A stretch of 64,000 nt of DNA from Deinococcus aerolatus (GTDB lineage Bacteria > Deinococcota > Deinococci > Deinococcales > Deinococcaceae): the NCBI RefSeq assembly GCF_014647055.1, contig NZ_BMOL01000006.1, forward strand, positions 134,760-198,759. Reading direction: 5' to 3'. The notes under the pieces are model-generated. The model did no database searches, had not been told where the DNA came from, and saw only the letters and a program-made list of their open reading frames with translations. The first letter of the stretch is position 1, and each line of letters starts with the position of its first letter. Made by a program: the position numbers and the translations under genes. Shown here one piece after another: positions 31,852 to 42,507 of this stretch.

Positions 31852-33405
31852 TTAATTCGGGGCGCCAAGGCACCAGCGCCGCGCCCAGTCCTGCGGTGTG
31901 CCAGACAGATCAGGGGTCAGAGACACCAGCTGACCGGGCCGCAATTGCGCTGCCAGCGGCAGGTCCTCCGGATGCACGACGGCAGGTTTGTGGTAGCCGC
32001 CGATGCGCCCCCGGTCCGCCAGCAGGATAATCGGCTCTCCAGCCGGCGTGACCTGTACCGCGCCGGTCGGCGTGGCCTCGCTGGTCACCTGCCCACCCGG
32101 AACTTCGGGGCCGCCCAGACGCAATCCCATGCGGTCTGAGCCCATCACGCGGAAAGGGGCGCTCCCCAGGGCTTTCAGGGCCTCCAGCGAGGCCTGCGGG
32201 CCGGGCCGCAGGCGCAGGGTGACGTGCTGGGGCAGGCCCAACGGAAGATTGGCAAACCCCGGGAGAGCGTCCTGCACGCCAGCGACGCCCAGCACGTCGT
32301 CTGCACGCAGAGGCCGACCCACCCGGCCGATCAGGTCGGTGCTGCAACTGCCGAGGAACGGGGTACCCTCGAAGCCGCCCGCCACCGCCAGATACGCCCG
32401 CGCGCCGGTCTGGGTGGACGTAAAACGCAAGGCCTCGCCCCTGCGCAGCCGGAACCCCTGCTGCATCGGATGACCCTGGGGCCGCATTCCAAATCCGGCC
32501 ACACCCACCACCACGTCACGCAGGGCAGTCAGCACCGGACCTTTCAGGGTAAGTTCCAGCAGCGGCGCGTCCGGCGGGTTGCCCACCAGCCCGTTGGCGA
32601 AGTGGGCCGCGAGCGGGTCCAGCGGGCCGCTGCGGGCCAGACCAACATGCGCCTGATGCGGGCGTCCCCCGTCCATCAGCAGGTCCAGCAGGCCGGGCTT
32701 CTCCACACGGAAAGCAGGAAGCCGGGGTTCGGTCGGCCACAGCTCGCGCACGGCAGGCAGGGGCGGCGTCTGACCCTGGGAAGGCCGGAAGCGCACGCGG
32801 TCTCCCGGCGCGATCAGAAACGGTTCCACTCGGTTGGGATCATAGATGGTGGTCAGCGCCGTTCCCAGCAGGTTCCAGCCCCCCGGTGAGGGCAGCGGGT
32901 ACACGCAGGTCTGGGCATTGGCGACGGCGACTGCACCCTGCGGCACACTGGCACGCGGGGTGGAGCGGCGGGGCAACCTGAGCTGTTCGGGAACCTCGCC
33001 CAGAAAGGGAAAGCCGGGTGTGAAACCCACCGCGTAGACGTGGTACTCGGCACCCGAATGCAGGCGGACCACCTCCGACTCGCCAAGGCCAGTGCGGGCA
33101 GCCACATCGGACAGATCGGGGCCGTCGTAACGAACAGGCAGTTCGATCAGGCGGCCTTCAGCGTCCACCGGGTCGTCGAAACTGGCCAGATGCCACGCGG
33201 CCCATGCCCGGACTTCTGCCCCAGAGACCCGTGCCTCGTCGTATTCCACGAACAGGTTGACGTAGCCGGGACCCAGATCGGTGACCCCCGCCAGCAGGTT
33301 GGCCCGCAGCGCCCGGTGAAGGGCGTGCAGGCGGGCATTCTGGTGCAGGTCCAGCTCCTGAGAGAACTGAACGTAGAAGCCGGTGGGCCGGGCAGGGCGA
33401 CGCAT
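31852..33405 (-). CDS. 5-oxoprolinase subunits B and C, fused
   Basis: A 517-residue fusion. Residues 1 to about 215 are PxpB/KipI-like (VNLFVEYDEA, GFTPGFPFLGEVPE, VYPLPSPGGWNLLG). Residues from about 232 are PxpC/KipA-like (LLDLLMDGGRPHQAHVGLARSGPLD, YLAVAGGF, SDRMGLRL, ILLADRGRIGGY). In most bacteria these are two proteins; here they are joined without a stop. Together with PxpA it hydrolyses 5-oxoproline to glutamate using ATP in the cytoplasm. The ATG directly follows the pxpA stop with no gap. Confidence 0.9.
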   Translation of the reverse strand: MRRPARPTGFYVQFSQELDLHQNARLHALHRALRANLLAGVTDLGPGYVNLFVEYDEARVSGAEVRAWAAWHLASFDDPVDAEGRLIELPVRYDGPDLSDVAARTGLGESEVVRLHSGAEYHVYAVGFTPGFPFLGEVPEQLRLPRRSTPRASVPQGAVAVANAQTCVYPLPSPGGWNLLGTALTTIYDPNRVEPFLIAPGDRVRFRPSQGQTPPLPAVRELWPTEPRLPAFRVEKPGLLDLLMDGGRPHQAHVGLARSGPLDPLAAHFANGLVGNPPDAPLLELTLKGPVLTALRDVVVGVAGFGMRPQGHPMQQGFRLRRGEALRFTSTQTGARAYLAVAGGFEGTPFLGSCSTDLIGRVGRPLRADDVLGVAGVQDALPGFANLPLGLPQHVTLRLRPGPQASLEALKALGSAPFRVMGSDRMGLRLGGPEVPGGQVTSEATPTGAVQVTPAGEPIILLADRGRIGGYHKPAVVHPEDLPLAAQLRPGQLVSLTPDLSGTPQDWARRWCLGAPN

Positions 33406-34179
33406 TCAGGCTGGCGCGGCGAAGGTGCGGACCTCCACGCCCGCAGCCTCCAGCGCGTCCCGGACGGCGCGCGCAATCTGCACGGCGTTGGGGTTGTCGC
33501 CGTGGATGCACAGCGAATCCACCTCGAATTCGAAGAAGCCGCCGTCGATAGCCTCGATGCGCCCCTGGGTGGCCATCATCACGGCGCGGCGGGCGGCCTC
33601 AGCGGGATCGTGGATGCTGGAGCCGGGCATGGACCGTGGGGCCAGCCGTCCGTCTCCCAGGTAGGCGCGTTCTGGAAAGGTTTCCAGCACCACCGGCACG
33701 CCGAGCCGGCGGGCCTCGGTTTCCAGCAGCGTGGCCGGCAGGACCATCAGCGGCAGCGCCGGATCGAAATCGCGGGTGGCCCCGGCAATCGCCGCCGCCG
33801 TCGGCGCGTGCGTCCAGGCACGGGTGGACAGCGCGCCGTGTGCCTTGACGTGTTGCAGCCGTCTCCCAGCAGCCTGCGCCATACCTGCCAGCGCCGAGAT
33901 CTGGTACAGCGTGTCGGCGTAGACCTGATCGGGGGCCGCCTCCAGGATTCGCCGTCCGAATCCGGGTAAATCGGGGTAGCTGGGATGGGCCCCCAGGCCC
34001 AGCCCATGCAGCCGCGCCAACTCCACCGTCCTCTGCATGGTCAGCGGGTCACCCGCGTGGAAGCCGCAGGCGACGTTCACGCTGCTCAGCAGGGGAAACA
34101 GATGGGCGTCGTCGCCCAGCGTCCAGGCCCCGTAGGACTCGCCCGCGTCGGCGTTCAGGTCAATGGAGGTGCGGGTCAT
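33406..34179 (-). CDS. pxpA: 5-oxoprolinase subunit A (LamB/YcsF family)
   Basis: A 257-residue protein with the family start DLNADAGESYGAW, then NVACGFHAGDP, GAHPSYPDLPGFGRR, HVKAHGAL and CIHGDNPNA. It is the catalytic barrel subunit of PxpABC, which recycles or degrades pyroglutamate. A TAGCCT element lies 6 bases before the ATG, so the operon transcript is probably leaderless. It heads a four-gene minus-strand unit. Confidence 0.93.
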   Translation of the reverse strand: MTRTSIDLNADAGESYGAWTLGDDAHLFPLLSSVNVACGFHAGDPLTMQRTVELARLHGLGLGAHPSYPDLPGFGRRILEAAPDQVYADTLYQISALAGMAQAAGRRLQHVKAHGALSTRAWTHAPTAAAIAGATRDFDPALPLMVLPATLLETEARRLGVPVVLETFPERAYLGDGRLAPRSMPGSSIHDPAEAARRAVMMATQGRIEAIDGGFFEFEVDSLCIHGDNPNAVQIARAVRDALEAAGVEVRTFAAPA

Positions 34180-34217
34180 ACGGTCAGGCTAGCGGAAAAG
34201 GACGCCCAAGGGCGCAC

Positions 34218-35414
<1,197 letters not shown>

Positions 35415-35509
35415 ACGGCCATCTTAGGACACCTGGCCTAACGGGCGTTCGTTTGAGGGGGACGGACGCTGCACCCTGGGCCGGTGGGGAGGCCGCTAAG
35501 CTGTGCCCC

Positions 35510-36214
35510 ATGCTGCCTACCCTGGCCGAATTGCTGACCCTCCCGGCCTTCGCTGGGGCGGAGGTCAGGAGCGGCCACGCCCGGCTGGGGACACCAGTCA
35601 CCTGGGTCCACGTCTCCGAGATCAGCGACGCGGCCCGCTTTCTCAGCGGCGGGGAGCTGCTGCTCAGTACCGGTACCCCGCTGACTGGGAACGACGCCGG
35701 CGTCTACATCCGCTCACTGGCAGGCGGCGGGGCGCACGGGCTGGCACTGGAGCTGGTGCGCGAGGTTCGTGAATTGCCCCAGGCTGCCCTGGAGGCGGCC
35801 CGCGAGACCGACTTTCCGCTGATCGTCTTCGGACACGAGGTCAGTTTTGCGGAGCTGACCCGCGCCGCCCACGCCCGGATTCTCAGGCCGCCCGCCGCCG
35901 CCGCCCCGCCGTCCCTGTCTGCCGTGACCGACGCCCTGACCGAGACGGGCCGCGCTGCGGGCTTCGTGGCCTCGCAGCTGGGCGCGGTGCTGGCCCTGCC
36001 GCCGCGCCCGCGCCTGACCCTGCTCGGCACCCTGGAGGCGCTGCTGGCGTGCAACTTCAACGTGGCCGAGGCGGCCCGCAGCCTGGGCGTACGCCGCCAG
36101 ACGGTGTACTACCGCCTGGAACAGCTGCGCGCCATGCTGGGCGAACTTGACGATCCCCGGCGGCAACTGGGCCTGCTGCTGGCGCTGGAGTTGTCGAAAG
36201 GCCGGGAAGACTGA
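35510..36214 (+). CDS. Miniature PucR-like transcriptional regulator
   Basis: A 234-residue protein. Residues 1-115 form a PucR N-terminal ligand-sensing domain (LPTLAELLTLPAF, VTWVHVSEISDAARFLSGGELLLSTG). Residues about 170-225 form the C-terminal HTH_30 (LLGTLEALLACNFNVAEAARSLGVRRQTVYYRL, shown in part). The central GGDEF-like segment of 150-200 residues found in full-length PucR proteins is missing. TAAGCT lies 7 bases before the ATG (leaderless). It precedes the aminotransferase and mmsA genes and probably controls them. Confidence 0.8.
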   Translation: MLPTLAELLTLPAFAGAEVRSGHARLGTPVTWVHVSEISDAARFLSGGELLLSTGTPLTGNDAGVYIRSLAGGGAHGLALELVREVRELPQAALEAARETDFPLIVFGHEVSFAELTRAAHARILRPPAAAAPPSLSAVTDALTETGRAAGFVASQLGAVLALPPRPRLTLLGTLEALLACNFNVAEAARSLGVRRQTVYYRLEQLRAMLGELDDPRRQLGLLLALELSKGRED

Positions 36215-36270
36215 GAACGCCAGCTTTTGGACACCCTGTCTCTTGAGTCCGGCGCAATGAAAGGAGGACA

Positions 36271-36336
36271 ATGACAGGCAGCGTTCCGCTTCAATCCTTT
36301 GTGTTTCCCTTCTTCCGCCCGGAGGTTCGTCCATGA
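36271..36336 (+). CDS. 21-codon leader ORF before the aminotransferase
   Basis: The ATG at 36271 follows a very strong AAAGGAGG (36260-36267) by 3 bases. The frame runs 21 codons and ends at a TGA (36334-36336) overlapping the aminotransferase ATG (36333) as ATGA. The peptide is rich in Pro and Phe (four Pro, four Phe). The aminotransferase also has its own GGAGG inside this ORF. The same design occurs before glpS. Confidence 0.45.
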   Translation: MTGSVPLQSFVFPFFRPEVRP

Positions 36337-37706
36337 CCAGCACCGAAGAGCGCCCGTCCGTCTCTGAACCTGTCGCCTCTGCCCACGACATCGCGCAGCA
36401 GAACCGCGACTACACGATGTTCTCGTGGTCCGTTCAGGGCGGGCCGCTGCCGCCCGTGATGACCGGGGGCAAGGGCAGTCACTTCTACGACGGCGACGGC
36501 CACTCCTGGCTCGATTTTTCCAGCCAGCTGATCAACCTGAACATCGGCCACCAGCACCCGCGCATGCTGGAGGCCATCAAGGCGCAGGTGGATACCATGT
36601 GCTTTGCCGGGCCTTCCTTCGCCACCGAACCGCGCGGCAAACTGGGACAGAAGCTGGCCGAGGTCACCGGGCTGGCCAAGACGTTTTTCACGCTGGGCGG
36701 CAGTGAGGCCAACGAGAATGCCATCAAGATCGCCCGGCTGGTCACGGGCCGCGACAAGATCATCACCCGCTACCGCAGCTACCATGGCGCGACGATGGGC
36801 AGCATGACCGCGTCCGGCGATCCGCGCCGCTGGCCGGTGGAACCGGGCGTGCCCGGCGTGGTGCGCGTCTTTGACCCGTACTGCTACCGTTGCCCCTTTG
36901 GCAAGATCCCGGACTCGTGCGGGCGCGAATGCGTGTCGCACATCGAGGAAGTCATTCAGATGGAGGGGCCGGACAGCATCGCCGCCATCTTGGTGGAGGG
37001 CATCACCGGCAGCAACGGCCTGCTGGTGCCGCCCGACGACTACTACCCCAAACTGCGCGCCCTGTGCGACAAATACGGCATCCTGCTGATCACCGACGAG
37101 GTTATGAGCGGGTTCGGGCGCACCGGCAAATGGCTGGCAACGCAGCATTACGGCATCAAACCCGACATCGTGACCTGTGCCAAGGGCCTGACAAGCGGGT
37201 ACATGCCGCTGGGCGCGTGCATCGTGAGTCAGCCGATTGCCGATTACTTCGATACGCACATGCTGTGGGGCGGCCTGACCTACAGCGGCCACCCGGTCTG
37301 CTGCGCCGCCGCCGTAGAGAACCTGGCCATCTACGAGGACGAGGGCCTGTTCGAGAACGCGCTGGAGCTGGGCGCGTATCTGGGGCAGCGGCTCGAAGCC
37401 ATGAAGGCGCGCCACGCCTGCGTGGGCGACGTGCGCTACAAGGGCCTGTTCTCGGTGCTGGAGCTGGTCAGGGACAAGGCGACGAAAGAACCGCTGGCCC
37501 CCTTTAACGGCACATCCCCGGAGATGGGCCAGCTGGCCGCGTATCTGCGCAGCAAGCACGTCTACGCCTACAGCCGCTTCAACTTCCTGTGGGTCTGCCC
37601 GCCGCTGGTGATCACGAAAGAGGAGCTGGACGCCGGCCTGGACGTGTACGGGGAGGCGCTGGCTTTGGTGGATCAGGCGATTGCAGGCGGGGTGGCGGCA
37701 GACTAG
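36333..37706 (+). CDS. Class III PLP aminotransferase (beta-alanine/taurine-pyruvate type)
   Basis: A 457-residue fold-type I enzyme. The Schiff-base Lys284 lies in TCAKGLTSGYMPLGA. Other blocks are GGSEANENAIKIAR, YRSYHGATMGSMTASGD and ITDEVMSGFGRTGKW. It transfers the amino group of an omega-amino acid to a keto acid such as pyruvate. A downstream MmsA suggests that the product is malonate or methylmalonate semialdehyde, from beta-alanine or 3-aminoisobutyrate (inference). Taurine is an alternative substrate. Confidence 0.88.
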   Translation: MTSTEERPSVSEPVASAHDIAQQNRDYTMFSWSVQGGPLPPVMTGGKGSHFYDGDGHSWLDFSSQLINLNIGHQHPRMLEAIKAQVDTMCFAGPSFATEPRGKLGQKLAEVTGLAKTFFTLGGSEANENAIKIARLVTGRDKIITRYRSYHGATMGSMTASGDPRRWPVEPGVPGVVRVFDPYCYRCPFGKIPDSCGRECVSHIEEVIQMEGPDSIAAILVEGITGSNGLLVPPDDYYPKLRALCDKYGILLITDEVMSGFGRTGKWLATQHYGIKPDIVTCAKGLTSGYMPLGACIVSQPIADYFDTHMLWGGLTYSGHPVCCAAAVENLAIYEDEGLFENALELGAYLGQRLEAMKARHACVGDVRYKGLFSVLELVRDKATKEPLAPFNGTSPEMGQLAAYLRSKHVYAYSRFNFLWVCPPLVITKEELDAGLDVYGEALALVDQAIAGGVAAD

Positions 37707-37727
37707 GGAAATCTAGACCACATCCAG

Positions 37728-37763
37728 CGCCCTGGTGTTTCCAGGGCGAACCTTCCAGGGCGA
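37728..37763 (+). repeat. Hairpin with a duplicated right arm before mmsA
   Basis: CGCCCTGG (37728-37735), loop TGTTT and CCAGGGCG (37741-37748) form a perfect 8-base stem. The right arm is part of an 11-base direct repeat, TTCCAGGGCGA, at 37739-37749 and again at 37753-37763. Either copy can pair with the left arm, giving two exclusive hairpins 45-60 bases before the mmsA ribosome binding site. Confidence 0.5.
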
Positions 37764-37819
37764 GAAACTGAGTTGCAGGCGTCCGCCCGGCCCACCCCAC
37801 ACAGAACGGAGGCAACACC

Positions 37820-39339
<1,520 letters not shown>

Positions 39340-39343
<4 letters not shown>

Positions 39344-39963
39344 GCAGCGGCAGTCTTCGCCAGCAGCCGCGCTTCTACCAGCGCCGACAGCGCCCGCACC
39401 GGAGCCTGCGGATCGGTGGCAAAGTAGCGCGGGCTGGGGTGCGGGCAATTCACGGTGGGCAGGGGGCGGCGCAGTTGGGGCGACACGAACCGCCAGCCGC
39501 CCTGCGCCTTGGCGCCCACCAGCACCACCACCCGCAGGGCCGGCAGCAGCGTCAGTAGCTCCAGAGTGGCGGGCGCCGCGGCCCGGACCTGCGCGGCCGT
39601 GGGGGTCACCACCCCGGCCGCGCTGAGCTGCCACGGCACGATATTCCACAGCAAACAGCGTTCGCGCCCGATTCCGGCCAGCCTCAGCAGGCAGCTGAGG
39701 TTCTCGGCGGTGCGGTCCGGATTGTCGGGCGAGGCAAACCCTGTCTGGGCGACTTTTGGCCCCGGCGATTCCAGCAGCAACAGGATCTCGGTGTGAATGC
39801 CGCCGCTTCTGGGATCGAAATGGGGCGCGTCCAGCCGCATGCCCAGCGCCACACTGTCACGGAGCCGCGCCGCAAAGGCCGACAGCGGCGCAATATGGGG
39901 CTCCTGCAAGCGGGTGCGGCGGGCGGCCAGGGTTTCGGGGTCCGCCAGCGTCCGCGTTTGCAC
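39340..39963 (-). CDS. Uracil-DNA glycosylase-superfamily protein
   Basis: A 207-residue protein. The N-terminal motif LLLLESPGPK stands where UDG families carry GEAPGxxE, and the C-terminal CPHPSPR matches the HPSP motif. In between is GIGRERCLLWNIVPW. The first motif lacks the usual catalytic Asp/Asn position, so the enzyme may have another base specificity or be inactive. A TAGACT 6 bases before the GTG supports this start and a leaderless transcript. A role in base excision repair is inferred from the family. Confidence 0.72.
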
Positions 39964-40071
39964 CGCGTCAGTCTAGCTTTGCGACGCTGGACGGACCTTC
40001 CGTGTTCCTTCAGCTCAGACGAATTGGCCCGGCCGCTGCCCCCGTGTGCAGCGGGCCGGACCACTGAAGCA

Positions 40072-42201
40072 TCAGTCCGCCGCGCTCTCACTCCTTACGG
40101 ACGCCGCGTGCAGCGTGATTGGTGTGCCGTTCACGGCCGCGTTGCCCGTCAGGGCGTCCACCCGGCGCGTGTCGGTCAGATCGTTGAGGCTGACGCCGGC
40201 ATGCTGGGTGGCCACGGCCAGGCGCACGCCCGCGCGCGAGTGACCATAGCCGTGCGGCAGGCTGGCCACGCCGGGCATCAGCGTGTCGGTCAGTTCCAGC
40301 GGCACGGTCACCGCGCCCACGCGCGAGCGCACCACCACGTCCTGCCCGTCCTCCAGTCCGGCGGCGTCGGCGGGGTTGAGCTGCAGCGTGCAGCGGCCCG
40401 GCCCGCGCATCAGCCGGGGCGTGTTGTGCATCCAAGAATTGTTGCTGCGAAGCTGCCGACGCCCGATCAGCACCAGGGGCGGGGGCGTGACATCCAGCGC
40501 CGCCTCCAGCCGGGACAGATCGGCCAGCATCGGCGCGGGGGCGAGGTTGACGCGGCCAGAGGCGGTCAGCAGGCGCCCAGGAAAACACGGTTGTAGCGGA
40601 CCGTAATCGACGCCGTGCGGGTTGGCCTTCAGTTCCTCCAGACTGGTGTTGTAGGGGCCATGGCGCAGCCCCAGGTTCAGCTTCTCTTCCGGCGTGCTGC
40701 CGGCCTTGCCGGTCAAACGCTCGGCCAGGCCCATGAAAATCTGGTGATCGAACCGCTGGTACTCCGCAATTGGAAAGACCGGCAGTGAGTAACGCGCCGT
40801 ATTCTGGACCGCCAGCAGGTGAAATGTGACGTCGTAGTGCGCGACCTCCAGTCCGAAGGCCGGCGGCAGGATCACGTGGGCGTGGCGGGTGGTCTCGTTC
40901 AGGTAGGGATCAATGCTGACCATGAAGTCCAGCGTTGCGAGCGCGGCGTCCAGGGCCGCGCCGTCTGCAGTGGACAGCACCGGATTGCCGGCCACCGTCA
41001 CCAGCGCGCGGATCTGCCCGTCACCGGGGGTGGTGATCTCCTCTGCCATGGTGACGTTGGGCAGTTCGCCGTCAAATTCGGGCAGGCCGCGCACGCGCGA
41101 GGCGAAGCGTCCGTGATAGACCGCGCCCTTCCTGGCCCGCTGCAGCAGATCGTAGGCGGGCCGGGTAAACATCGCACCGCCCTCCGCGTCCAGGTGGCCG
41201 GTCACGGCATTCAGGACATTGATCAGCCACTGCGACAGCCCACCGAATTCCTGAATGCTCAGGCCGATGCGTCCGTAGGCCACGGCGCGCTCGGCGGCAG
41301 CGAAGTCGCGCGCCAGCGTGCGGATGGTGTCGGCGGAAACGCCCGTCAATCCTTCCACACATTCTGGCGTGAAGGCTGCGGCAGCATCGCGCACGTCGTC
41401 CAGTCCGTCTGTGAAGTCGGCCAGGTGGCCCAGCCGCTCCAGTCCTTCCGCGAAGATCACGTTCAGCAGCGCCAGCAGCAGGTAAGCGTCGGTGCCGGGA
41501 CGGATGAAATGGAAGTCCGTGGCGTGGTCGGCGCTCTCGGTACGGCGGGGGTCCAGCAGCACCACACGTCCCCCCCGGTCGCGGATGGCCTTCAGGCGGC
41601 CCCGCACGTCCGGCGCGGTCATGATGCTGCCGTTGCTGGCCAGGGGATTGGCCCCCATCATCAGCATAAAATCGGTGCGGTCGATGTCGGGGATGGGCAT
41701 TAAAAACGGGTGGCCGAACATCTCCGCGCCTGCGAAGTGGTGCGGCAGCTGGTCAATACTGGTGGCCGTGAAGCGGTTGCGGCTGCCGATGGCCCGGACC
41801 AGCCCGCCCGCCGAGAGCAGCGTGCCGCTGTTGTGGACGCTGGGGTTGCCCTGAAAGGTGGCCACCGCGTCCGCGCCGTGCGTCCCGCGCACCTCCTGCA
41901 GACGCGCTGATACGTAATCCAGCGCCTCTTCCCAGTCCATCTCAACCCAGGTGTCGCCGCTTCGCCGCATGGGGCGCTTGAGGCGGTCCGGGTCCGAGTG
42001 CAGGTCCGGCAGCGCCGTGCCCTTGGGGCAGATGTGGCCCTTGCTCAGCGGATCAAGGGGATCGCCGCGCAGGTCCGTGACCCGGCCGCCCTGAACGGTG
42101 ATCTGCAGGCCGCAGATGGCCTCACACAGGTTGCAGGCGCGGAAGTACACACCGTCTGCAGGCAGGGGGGCGGCGGCGGAAACAGGGATGGGGTGGGTCA
42201 T
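40072..42201 (-). CDS. Molybdopterin-dependent oxidoreductase with a [4Fe-4S] site
   Basis: A 709-residue enzyme of the DMSO reductase/formate dehydrogenase superfamily. The cluster ligands are in CNLCEAICG and HICPKG near the N-terminus. The catalytic region SASDTSI is absent in the usual form; instead QGNPSVHNSGTLLS and the molybdopterin blocks MMGANPLASNGS and VVLLDPRRTESADHATDF are seen. The C-terminal molydopterin-dinucleotide domain begins near RRQLRSNNSWMHN. No Tat signal is present, so it should be cytoplasmic. No electron-transfer partner is adjacent. ATG 42201 has GGAGG 9 bases upstream. Confidence 0.87.
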   Translation of the reverse strand: MTHPIPVSAAAPLPADGVYFRACNLCEAICGLQITVQGGRVTDLRGDPLDPLSKGHICPKGTALPDLHSDPDRLKRPMRRSGDTWVEMDWEEALDYVSARLQEVRGTHGADAVATFQGNPSVHNSGTLLSAGGLVRAIGSRNRFTATSIDQLPHHFAGAEMFGHPFLMPIPDIDRTDFMLMMGANPLASNGSIMTAPDVRGRLKAIRDRGGRVVLLDPRRTESADHATDFHFIRPGTDAYLLLALLNVIFAEGLERLGHLADFTDGLDDVRDAAAAFTPECVEGLTGVSADTIRTLARDFAAAERAVAYGRIGLSIQEFGGLSQWLINVLNAVTGHLDAEGGAMFTRPAYDLLQRARKGAVYHGRFASRVRGLPEFDGELPNVTMAEEITTPGDGQIRALVTVAGNPVLSTADGAALDAALATLDFMVSIDPYLNETTRHAHVILPPAFGLEVAHYDVTFHLLAVQNTARYSLPVFPIAEYQRFDHQIFMGLAERLTGKAGSTPEEKLNLGLRHGPYNTSLEELKANPHGVDYGPLQPCFPGRLLTASGRVNLAPAPMLADLSRLEAALDVTPPPLVLIGRRQLRSNNSWMHNTPRLMRGPGRCTLQLNPADAAGLEDGQDVVVRSRVGAVTVPLELTDTLMPGVASLPHGYGHSRAGVRLAVATQHAGVSLNDLTDTRRVDALTGNAAVNGTPITLHAASVRSESAAD

Positions 42202-42507
42202 GGGCAGGAACCTCCGGGAGTTGTAATGTGCCCGCAGTGTGCCATATGAACGGCGGCCCAGCGCCCACACGCGCCCCTGGTCGGGGCTGCAGACGGTGCA
42301 CCGCGCCCGGCAGGGCCAATAGCAGAAATCGATTTCGTTATGGCTGTTTCTGTGTTATGGTCAGGGCAAGGAAAAACTGCTGTGCCGGGCTGTCCGCGTT
42401 GTCGCGTCCCTCGCCTCTCGCTGTGTGCTGGAGACTGCCGTGCCGATCTGGAATGTTATCCAACTCGTGGATGCCAAGCGCCGCCTGTGGTCACGGGCGG
42501 GGGCCAC
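42202..42507. other. Divergent control region of the oxidoreductase and sugar transporter genes
   Basis: About 306 bases between divergent genes. The only clear site is the palindrome at 42325-42336. TTATGG-like sequences at 42338-42343 and 42355-42360 could be -10 elements of the transporter promoter, but no strong -35 is seen. No gene is supported. Confidence 0.4.
42325..42336. promoter_or_regulatory. LacI-type operator before the sugar transporter
   Basis: A perfect 12-base palindrome with a central CG, GAAATCGATTTC, of the size and symmetry bound by LacI-family dimers. The identical 12 bases recur at 49544-49555 before xylA. The LacI-family gene at 48401-49447 lies between the two. Confidence 0.7.

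Noticed and set aside
36230..36240. Short inverted repeat GACACCCTGTC before the aminotransferase leader
   Set aside because: Only 4-base arms and no second copy, so a PucR operator cannot be claimed.
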